Below are positions 48,118-60,100 of a stretch of DNA of 64,000 bases, in pieces; position 1 is the first letter of the stretch; each line of letters begins with the position of its first letter. Where the stretch lies: assembly GCA_008360955.1 (NCBI GenBank), contig LUCM01004935.1:1-64000 (forward strand), in the 5' to 3' direction. The stretch is from Fasciolopsis buskii (Eukaryota; Platyhelminthes; Trematoda; Plagiorchiida; Fasciolidae). The position numbers and the translations under genes were made by a program. The notes beneath the pieces are model-generated. The model worked only from the letters and a program-made list of their open reading frames with translations. It ran no database searches and was not told the origin of the DNA.

Positions 48118-51100
48118 CTGGAAAATGATGGAATGGGGGCGGAGGAGAAACAAATAAAACCGGACAGGAACATCGATTGTTTACCGGAAAGAATCAATTT
48201 ACTGTTCACCCTAAGAACGTGACAGTTAGTCAAGTTCCACTCTAAACAGGAGAAAATAAACAACTGATTTTAGCTCGACTCTTTAAACGTGGTGAATTCA
48301 GATTAAAAGGTCGAAATTTAGAATTTCAGGCATTGTGCAGGAAGTATTCATAAATGGTGGAGATAAGTAATCCCCTAAATCCAGATATGCTTCCTGTCAG
48401 CAAACATCGATTATTGGACTTCACATGGGCTTCACTCTATTTAAAGCAGCTCATTGCAACTGGGTTTCCAATAATGGCTCAATCTAGCCGTGATTTCGTT
48501 CGACGTCTCACTACCATTTGGTGCGAAATACGGAAATTATCTACCCGATATTTTATGAATACTATGCTCTACTTTTCTGAATTCAGTTTTACTTAACGAT
48601 AATTAAGGACTTGTAATAAGATTGTTAGACTTAATCCGAGCGCTAGGCCCGCATCGAGTCATGTTACCCTCCATTTGATACGGTTTACTAAATGCTCAAT
48701 TTCGTTTCCAGAAACTTGAGGTTGAACCGATTGAGCGTGGCTGATGGTAGGTTCGAACCCGGCTGTGGCTGAGACAGTTTACCATTAGTGTTCTTAAAAG
48801 TTCCTCAAGAATCGTCGCAACTCTGCACGGAAATCCTGTTTCGTGGCTGGAATCTAACTCTAAGTGGAATTCATAACATACCGAGGGAAACAAAGACAGT
48901 CTGTTTCCTTGAGTGACCATGGCGCCTTAAACGCTTGCATATTGGTGTTCTTAAACTAACATGGCTCACATGGCAAAAATGGAAGCTGCGACAGTCATAC
49001 GATAAACATTTTCTGAAGTTGCGTTCCTTTTCCCTCAAACCATGGAGCATCGCGCACACTCATTTCCCTGTAGAATTGGGCTAATAAGTCTAGACGCATG
49101 CATGCTTATAAACACTTTGCCATTCCAATCCATTCGTATTTCCTCGGATAAAGTGATGCGCCCTTAACTCTTTTTTTACCGTATACACTGCTGTTTCCCG
49201 TCCCTTTGTAAATAGTGAAATCCCATGTGCTCCTCAATAATATTGGGATTTCATTTTATCTGATCCATATAAACTGAACATCAGTGATTGTAAGATTTGC
49301 ATAAAGTTTATGATTTCAGTGTCTGACAGTTTTTGCAAAACCATTAGGACCGTAGCGACTGAAGAAACATTTCGTGATGCCACCAAATGGAGTTTCTAGC
49401 ATAGCACGTTATCTCCATCGAACAAAATTAGAAAACTTACCAAGATCAAGCTGACACCGGTCCACAGCTCTTTCCAAGTATTCGGGCACGGTTCCATGGT
49501 CTCAGCTTGACTGTGAAAGGCGAACACATGAGTTGGAGCTTCGCACACTACACATCGAGCAATACGGTCGGTTGTTTCATTCACTGGTAATGGCTTCTCT
49601 GACCGAGGAACAGATGTGGCTAACCAGTAAGATCGTTCATGACGCATATTCGATTGGCACATAGTATCTCGTTCGCACTGGGTTAGAGGAAGCGAGCTGA
49701 ATTTGATCAGACAAGAACTAGGTGTCCCTGAAAATTTAACAAAAAAATAGTTGATTTACAAGATCATCTTTGGGATGAAGACAGAATTGTGGACATTTCG
49801 TATGAATAAACAATAATGCGTTAGGATAGATGCACTGATTTGAAACTCACCCAGATCCATACTGACTAGATCATCCACACCACCTCCCATTACGTAACTG
49901 TAGCCGGTGAATAACATACTTGTTCCCTCAGGGCATACGAGGTCCACATCTGGTGTCTGATAGTGTCTTGCAAACAGAACCGAGGAATAGTTGGTTTCAC
50001 CCGGTTCACCTTTCCGTCCCTGGGGTCCTGGGGAACCAGGTTCTCCAGTCGATCCTTGAGGGCCGATTTCACCTTGTTCACCTCGTTCTCCCAGTTCACC
50101 TTCATCTCCACGAGGTCCCTCAACTAGGCCAGGTTGACCCTTCTCTCCCTTCTCTCCGGTTTTCCCAATTTCTCCCGGTTCGCCATCTTTTCCGGGTTCA
50201 CCTGGCTCACCCGTATCTCCATGTTCGCCTTCCTCGCCCACCTCTCCTTTTTCACCATGAACCACTGCACCGGGTTCTCCCTTTGGGCCATCATCTCCAG
50301 CTGGGCCTCTCTCACCCGGTGCCCCATCAGTACCTCGTTCACCTTCGGGACCCATGTCTCCTTTAAGTCCCGGCTCGCCATCAGTCCCATTTTTACCTTC
50401 CGGACCAGGAACTCCTACTTCACCTTTGGAACCTTTCGGGCCGTCTGGACCCCGCAGTCCGAAAACTCCAGGTTCACCAACCTCACCCTGTTGTCCCGTA
50501 GAACCTCGCTCACCAGGTTCACCGGCATCGCCTTCAGCGGCCTCCTGACCCGGCCTGCCGGGTGGACCTTGCTCACCGGGAACTCCTGTTTAAGAACGAT
50601 ATGCACAGAACTCATTATTCACTGGGAACAGTTTCATGATGTTAAATATAACAATCTGCAGAATGCGAGGTCATTTTTTTCTGCGCCCATCTAGTCCATG
50701 TAAAATCACCCTAGGCAATTGCTATGAGCAGTATTTCAGTATAAAAGTGCTTCCTAGTTCCACTGCAATTTTTGGGCAAATTTGCTTGTGCCCGTGTAAA
50801 TCATGGGTGAAAGAATTCCACGATGCTTCTTGTGTCTTCGCTGAAATAGGACAATTCACATCAACAAACACGCAAATGGTTTCATTTTTAGTTAGTAATT
50901 TCCTAAACAAGAAGAGTGAGTAATAAACAGCAGTTGTTTAAGTGATAAAATTTGAGACAAATATAGACGTACCTTGCTCTCCGGGTAGGCCGGGTAGTCC
51001 ATCCTCTCCCGGCTCACCCCAAGAACCAATTCCAACTGGACCCGGTTCACCTTTGTTTCCAATACGACCAGTCTCACCTGAAGACGGCATAAAGATGCAA

Positions 51101-54100
51101 TGATCATAGGATGTAACAGCATCATTTATCCGTCATTGAGATATTGAAGGAATTTTTCTAATTCTGGTCCAAAAATGTCCCTACCACTAACTCTTCCACT
51201 TTGTTGTCATCATTATCACCACTAACACCATCATTATTCGTCATGATAGGACTACTATCACTATGAGTATCAAGAACAGGAGCAGTAGCAACAATTATCA
51301 TTAAAACAACAGCTACAAAAATAAAAACAATCAGGCCCGTCCACTGTAGTGAAATTCTCGTGGCGAAATCGAAATCAGTTCGCCTATCTCTGAAATCCTG
51401 AGTGTAGTACCATGGATATTCTCTTCTTGTTTGTATCGCCAACTTAATCAACCTATCTTAGTAAAAGCTCTTCTGTTCAATTCAGCTAGAAAGCTCAGTC
51501 GAACAGGTGCAATAAGCCATTTTTCCGTGGGTCTGAACTGTTAAAGTTTACGGATATCAGATTAAATCAATTATTTATCGTTAAATTCCTCAGAAGTTTC
51601 CTAATCCTTGAGTGCATTAGTGTTCGAATTCACTGACGGACGCCACTCACGTTTTCGGACACCGTGAGTGTTCTATGAACTACACGATGAGGGCACGGTG
51701 ATCCTCGAAATAGTTTGTTCATGGCGATGGTAGTGATTTCCCCCCCCCCCGAATCATACAGCAAGATTTCCTTGAGAAATCGGCTTATTGTATTCACAGA
51801 CGTTTCTGTTTATGCATAAGGGTATGGTTGTTCCCTACCGGAAAATTCAATGCTCTTTGTCCCTGTAGACTTCGTCGCACCACCGTTTTCCCAAAAAATA
51901 TACCAGATAGTTCATGTGCGATCAATTTTTCGCTTTTCTTACATGCGCAAAAAGGAATGCAACATATAAACCCTATAGCGCTTACGGCCCAATGCACTGA
52001 GGATATCGGCAACCATGGCCCTAAAACTTGGCTTGGTATGGAGTTATTTAAAATCAAAACAGGCGTGGAACTCAGAATCGGTCAGAACAATCGGTCCCTC
52101 ACGGTAAGATGATTGCCACTTACCTTTCTTGCCTGGTTCACCCGGTGGACCTGGTTCACCTACATTTCCAATCATTCCCGGTTGTCCCGGGCTTCCAGGA
52201 GGACAATCAGACGCAATCGGACCTGGATCACCCTTCTCTCCGACTGCTCCCTTTTGTCCCCGTTCACCGTAGTCACCACTGGGTCCCTGGGCACCGGTTT
52301 CACCTGGTTCACCAACTGGGCCTGAACAGAAGAATTGGCCAGAAATAATCCAGATATAAAATTAAGCAAAACGTTTGAAAAAAATAATCTAATTAGTCAA
52401 TAGTTTGGCACGATGACTCAGAGTTGGGTTATAACCACCAGTGCGAAATCTCTTGCAGTATGTGTTCACAGACAGAATTATCAGCATATTGGTCAGACAG
52501 GACCAGTTACCGGCTTCTGGGAATAGGTATGCCAATTTTTTGTGAACAACCTTATATTTCTTACTTTACAGGGGTATTTCGAGCAGATTATTCAACTACT
52601 GTAGGGAATCGGCATATCATCATTCTGCTTTCGTCGACCCAGGTGTGAACCACTGTTCACATTAGTCAACAAAAGCTGCGATTACCAGATTGAGGACTAT
52701 CCCTTTCTTGGTCAGATATCAATCTCTCTATCCAACCTTATTGATCTTCTACATTATCTGTCCTTTTGTTTATTATGGTGGTTATCCGACTTGGGAATGC
52801 ATATAGCCAGTGAACAATGCCAAAAGCAAACCGATTTCGTGTTGTTCACAGAATGTGCTCTCCGTTTACCGGAAAATAAATTGAATTCTTTCTTAGGGAC
52901 ACTGGGAACTCTTGTGATTGCCCTGCCAAACACTAGTAGATAGCTGTCCTTTTACCTAGACTGGTCAAATTAAACTACATGGATTAGATAAGCCAAGCTA
53001 GCTACTCTGATTGGAAAACACAAGGTCATATTGTTACCGGTTAACCGTCCGGTATGTTTACATGAAAACAGATTTCCACTCTTATTACCATCTTTGCCCG
53101 ATTCATCTGATCTAATCAACTGGCATACTGACTTACCGGAGGGGGTCATTTTCAAAATCCATTGCTAATTTGTACACTCTACTTGCGATGACTTTATGGC
53201 TAATTGGTTGAATCACCTTGGAACTTTGTCGCCCATTTTAAGGGGGAAACAAAATTTCATTATTGTATTGTTAACATTTTGAGTGCTTAGTGGTTTCGAA
53301 ACAAATTAAAGAATTTCAAATTTACCTCATGTTTAAAATCAATCTAAAAGAATGTGCTTTAAATTCGTTCCATCTTGTTTATGAATCACCGGCATACCAT
53401 CCACTGTTTCACTGATGGGACTCGAACCCAAAGTGAACAAGTGTGAATCACCGGGCTATTATGGATAACTCGAAGTATAACTGTTTCTGGCTTATACGAT
53501 GACTTATCTGTAAGAATTGTGCTCAAGAAAACCTTCTAAGTCTAAGTACTTAATGTGGTTCCACATGGTCGATTTGATTTTCAACGATTTACACTGTTCC
53601 GATTTGAAGTGATGACAGGTCAAAAAATCAAATCACATTCGGCAGTGAAATTGACGAACGAACTGTCGATAGATACTAGCCCAGTTGGATGGATAATTGG
53701 CTAGGGTTGCCGCGGTCATCTGGAGCGAACAACAGATGTCAAATGGTATTCAACAGCCAAAACCCGCAATATAGGAATAACAGTACATTAGAACAAAACC
53801 ACATACCTTCAAGACCAATCGGTCCCTGATCACCTTTTGTACCATTGGATCCGGCAACCCCTGGAGGACCTTGAGGGCCAGTTTCTCCTTCATCACCCGG
53901 TTCCCCTTCTGTGCCTGAAATTGAATGTTTAATATAACAAATCTTCGGTCAGACTGTAAGGCTTAAGTTAAGATCAAATATCTTGGAATTGTTGCCCAAA
54001 ATGATTGCTCTAGATGTGTAAAACGCTTATGTTCATTCTAATGAGTCACACTGGTGACCGACTTGCAAAAGACACTTCCTTTCGTAACACATAACAATCA

Positions 54101-57100
54101 AGAATAAAAATGATCATTTTTTCGCGTAGACTAAATGGAACCGTACTTGTATCACTGATTTTCTCAATCAAAGAACTATTTTGCAATCGTTCTACCAATA
54201 GTGTTCGAAAAGTTATTTACCTGTTTCACCTTGATCGCCAACTTCTCCTGGTTCCCCAATAAATCCTTTCAGACCCGGATGTCCTGGTTTGCCCGGGGCA
54301 CCGGGAATCAATTCGGACGGCTCGCCCGGTTCACCTGGCTCACCGGTATCACCTTTCGGTCCCACAGGCCCATCTTCACCCGGCTCACCAATTTTGCCTT
54401 TCTGTCCTTGTGGTCCTTGTTGACCGGCCTCGCCAGGCTTACCACGAAGGCCTTGGCTGCCCTATTTAGTTGAATAAACACAAATAGGTCAATGAAGATT
54501 AACTTTTTTTAGATGTTTGGACCTTACGGGCTAGCCAACTGACGAGCGAAGAAGTCTTGGGAGAAACACTGTACGATTATTTTTTTATAACCCTAGGCCA
54601 TCATGGTTGCAGGGTCTGATATGACCAGAACTTCGACAACTGGCCCGCTCGGAAGCGATTAAACCAATTTAGAAACAAATGATGATTCAGTTCGTTTATA
54701 TTGATTGAAAACTCTTGTCGGAAAAATGAATGAATGGACAATCCTCGAAAGGTTTCCCATTGCCTGTTTGATGTTACTGATTGGCGGGTACCCATTTTTA
54801 AATGATTTCTCGTTCAATGTCAACTCCTAGGTCATCATCAAAAAACCCGCTGTTTCATTCTTGTTAGGGATTATCGACAGTAAATCATCATTACGATTTT
54901 ATCGGGTGTTAGTTCCCAATGGTTTTGTTTTTTGAGTCAAAAATGCATGAAGCATTATCGGTTAGTTTCGTCAGCAGCAGATATACTTGGTGGAGCATGT
55001 GAATATGTCATCACCAAGCTCACCTAATTGTTTAAACCCTTTAGGCAAACAGTTGCGGTCATTTGTTTTCAAACATGATCCAATAACAGCTTCTACTAAA
55101 TTTACTTTCAAAGTCAACCGAAGAGCAAACCGACCTTTTCTCCCTGTTCGCCTGGTGGCCCCATTTCACCCTTCGGCCCTTGCTCTCCATCCGGTCCAGG
55201 CTCGCCGGTTGCCGCGGGTTCACCATCCTGGCCTGGTGGTCCTTGCTCACCCTTGATCATTGCTGAATCTTCACCTGCATCGCCTGGTTCACCAATTTCT
55301 CCGGCGACACCGGGTTCACCAGGTTCTCCAACACTGCCTTCCGGGCCTTGCAATCCGATGTCCCCTTGCTCTCCCTTGACAGATTCGCCATCAGGACCCG
55401 GGGCTCCATCAGCACCTGGCTCACCATCTTTTCCAGGAGCACCTATGAGAAAATGGGGAGCAAAATTTCACATCGATGGACTTCACAGATATCTTGATTG
55501 TGGTTGGGTAAACTGAATGAATCACATGTCAATCAGATCAACGTGATGCACATGTTGTCTCCATATAAAGGGAAAAAATGAATATCAATTACTTTTTCAC
55601 TATCTCATTAGTGCTGTTGATTTGCTATCTACACCAATCGATGTATCGCATCAACTCAATAAATTATAGCGATTTCATTACTGATACGCTTCTGAAGAAA
55701 CTAAATACCGTTAGCAAATTCTTTTCATTATTGAACGTAAGGAACTGCATAAGGAATCTCAAAATTTATTTAAGCGCTGTGCACCATTCCAATCAATTAT
55801 AATGTTCATCGTCAGACCAGATCAATACGCATGTATGAACAGTCTAAAGAATTGATATAACCAGTCGATCAACAACATTCGTCTCATCTCCAGGCTAGTT
55901 TTCCTGACCGCCTTACTCTTTTGACTGTTAATTACACATTGAGAGAGATTCCATTGCGCATAAGAACTTTTGGCTAAGGATTCAGTTTAGCACGAATTAG
56001 GGCTTCGAACGTATAGCACTACTCGTATCTCAGTTCGTTCGAGCGAGACTTACCACCTATAAAGGATATCACCGTGTTCGCCATGCCAGTTGACAGTGAG
56101 CCATGTGAGGCTTGCTGAAAAACCGAATTTCAGTCTCCAACACCGTTGGCTGAGACGGCAAAAATCTTAAAATCCTCGTTAACTGGAACACTTAGATCAA
56201 ACCACCTCTGCTTGCCCATAATTATACTCCAGTTATCTTGCGACAGTTTACCTAAAGGACGAGGCACAACTCATTCACTTTTAAGAAGCCGCGTTACCGG
56301 GAAAAGACTCAACTTTAGCCACATCTTATGTTGTGCCACGCTAGTCACTATCAAAATCGGTTGTTGTTGGACCTAAGCATTCACGGAGAATTAGAAAACA
56401 ATAATTTTTATGACGTTATTACATGAGTATAGTAGAAGAAGCAGTTCCCACAGCCACTAGGATCTACTACCTTGGAAGGGGGGCGGGAACCATTACCCTG
56501 AAACATAGAGTGACACAGTACCACATCAGGTCTTAATTGGTCACATCCGGGCGGCAGCGAGTTCCCATATAACACGGAAGACGGAGACAAAACAGTTTAA
56601 TCCGCTGCCAACCCGAGAGTGTCTAAGTCGTGTATTGAATCAGTAGTTTTGATAGTTACATACACCTTGGATATTATCTAACATTGAAGTCCAATGCATA
56701 ATTCAAGGCTAATAACGAAACATACCGTCTACTCCACGATCACCAACATCTCCAACTGAACCGTTGCTGCCTTTCTCACCCACAGGACCAACAACTCCCG
56801 GTTCTCCTTTAGGCCCTTCAACACCCTGCAAACCTGGAATTCCGGGTTCACCAGCATCACCTTTTTCGCCGTCGGGAGCTATTGAAAAGTGCATGAAACG
56901 CAAAAATGAATGAGTGTTATAAAGTGTCAAGTAAGGCATTTCATCTATGCGGTTGTACTATATTTTCCCCAACAGCTTTTAGCTCCTGGAAATTGATCCT
57001 ATCGATATCACGAAAGGGTAACTGCTAGAACTTAATTCTTAAGGCTGTATATTCTGATTCGAATCCGACATCTTCTAGTTACCAAATCCTATTATAAGAA

Positions 57101-60100
57101 AATCAATACAGACAAAATCTAGATAGTAAAGGCAAGAAAAACCCTGTGCGCGAGCAAAAACGAATGTTACAAACAGTCTAAAGCAACTGAGACCAAAAGC
57201 AAAACAACTGTTTCTAGGTGAAGGCCCTCTTCAGTTTGGTCTGATAACGTTTTGAAATAAAACTGTTTTGTTCTTAATCCGGCAGCTCTAATAACCAAGT
57301 AAACCGAATACTTCTTATGATCCGTCACACCGGGATGAGAATGCCTTTTGTAGTCAGCTCAATTAGCTCAAACTTACCCGCACTGGGTGCGTCTTCTCCA
57401 GCATCTCCCACATCGCCTTCCTCGCCCGGATCTCCGTCGGGGCCCGGTTCACCAGGTTCTCCCTTGGGCCCCTCATCGCCACGTAAACCACTCTCGGTAC
57501 AGTTGGCCTCATCACCGGGCTCGCCAACTAGTCCTTCCGGACCTTGTGGTCCTTGTTCACCTTTTTCCCCCACTTCTCCATCTTCCATGTCCACACTTGG
57601 TTGACCTTTCGGTCCGCGATCACCTTTCTCGCCCAAGTCACCTTTTTCTCCAGCAGGTCCATCCACACCGGGTGCGCCTTGCAGGATAAAATGCAAACCC
57701 AGGAGAAGCAGTTAGAAGGTAGGTAAAACTCTGATAGAGGCATACTGGCTGCGAAAATTTTCCTGGCTCACAAACAACGCATCATAAGTATAACCACAAA
57801 ATTTGTTGCTAAATTGTAATGTAATATTTGTCAACTGAGTTGCTTGACCATTAAATCAGGAAAAAGGCTATACTATGGATTACAAACAGCTGTTGTTTGC
57901 AACGCACAATTCACGGCATTAGTTATATCGGAAAATTATTTTCAGCTTTGAGATTTTGAAGTTAGAAAATAAAGCAACATGTAGTATCAGTGTCTGCTTC
58001 ATCCTGAAGGAATGTTGAATCGTTAAAGTGCAGCCTCGTCATGTGGGAATCATTGGCAATACAGATTTGTCAAGCTGGGAAGGAGATTCAGACTAGGGAT
58101 GAATAAGTCTGAGTCTAACACCTTAACCAAAAAGATATTAAGGCTGACTCAGCCACTGCTCAGTGAAACATACGACCCATAAGTTAAAGACCTCTGAAAG
58201 TGGTGAGCAATACCGGTGCAATTGTCAGCTCACTTATCCAATCCTATGAATTAGAGCTTTAGCTAGAACCTATCCTTTACGAACTGTTCTTCATACTGTC
58301 TATTTGGGATAATGCACCATGTCAGCAATAGACGAAACTAAAAGAAATGATTACAACTAGAAACTGTTTTTTTCTCACTTGGTTAACAACTTTTCGAACC
58401 TTCTAGAATCTTGTCACTTATTATTCTTTGAATTAATGTGATATGACGTAATAAAAAGCCCGGAAGTTTAACTTTGCTTGGCCGAATCACCGGCACACCC
58501 ACCCACACAACCAAGCAGGTAAGCAAACTAACACTAAAAGAACTTAATGACCAGTTTAGTCATTCACTCACCCATTAACAGCGACATTAATCCGGGTTAT
58601 TGTCTTAAAGCTAGTAATCAATCTTTTCTGATCGGCTTCGTAGGTCATTTAAGCATGACATGAAAATCACGGAAATATTTGTCTAATGTTTGATGTCCTA
58701 GAAATTATCGGTCATCGTTCTCCCTGGACGTTAGTTTAGTAGAGGAAGTTGATAGATTGCCACAGTAATTACAGAATAGAATCACCCAATATACAGTAAC
58801 CAGTCGTTCACTGTTCGAATGACTTGTTGGCAGTCCTAATTGAAACCGATCTCTTACCTCTTTCGCCCACATCACCTTTGAGCCCATCGTCACCAGTGTC
58901 ACCTTGTTCACCATCCTCACCTTTGGGGCCCATTTCACCTTTGTCACCTTCACTCAGCGGTCCACCAACACCACTGTCACCAAAATCACCCTGTTCACCT
59001 GTGAAATAAAGGAGAAAATGTATACATACATGTACATTTAAATAGGTGTGACCTAGTTGTTCGAAAAAGGACAAGTGTTGATCTGATGCCTCATTCACCT
59101 GAAACGTGACAAATCAGTTCGGATCAATCACAAACTGTTTACCTAATTAATCAGTCATCATAAGTCCAATCACAAATGCAACTAGTCACGTTCATCTGTG
59201 ACATAGTCACTTGAGATCCTGTTTGGTTTGACCGACTGCCGATTCTATCAAACACTACCACACAGGGCTTGCATCATCCATCTCGGCATCAGGTAATAAT
59301 ATTAAGAATATCAAGGTGACTAATTGGAATATAGATGAGTCAAGAACTGTCTCTATGTACTAGTCCGCGGACGATTCACATTTACAAAATTGCCTCAGTC
59401 TTACGTTCTAGTCCCTGATCTTGTCTATTTCGATTTTAATACCAGTATTACGATTATCACAAAATCGTTAGTTTCCTTCTGTCGTTAAAAGTACAAACCA
59501 TAAAAGGCAACCAAGACCACAAAAACAATACATCCTGCTGAAACGCATGTACAATCAGCTCGTATACTAGTAAGTAAATCAGCGAATCAGTTAATGTTGC
59601 TTGCATCAACGAATTTCCGGTTCTTTCCTTCATTGTCAGTTTACGTTAACAATCTCTTTTAAACTATTGTCACACCTAGCCATCAGTGGTTCCCCTACTG
59701 TTTTAATAAGTAGACTAGTGAGACAAAAAAATGCATTAAGCAACCATTAGAAGTAAATAAATGGTCAGAACGAAAAATGATCATGGCTATGTGGTGAGTG
59801 CATTCCATCGACTGGTCTATTAAGTCTTTACTTAATTCACTTGTGGACAACTCAGCCTAGACCGATAGGGCTAGGTTTTTCTATCTGTAAAGTCCGGCTC
59901 CCTATGCTGTCTAAAACTTTTAACGTGTTTCAGCTCTGATTCAGTTAAAATGTTTACCCCACCATCCCCTTGAGAAGTAATCTACTAGACTAGTTCAGTA
60001 GGTAAAATCAGGTACTTTAGTGTCTGAACGAATCGTTGATTGGACACAGTTAGATATTCGTAGGCGTAGTTTATTGTGGATGGCAAAATGAAAAGAAGTC

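Noticed and set aside
51158..51451. 97-codon minus-strand frame with a predicted membrane-like segment
   Set aside because: The hydrophobic part comes from low-complexity trinucleotide repeats (ATT, ATC, GTT) in an intron.
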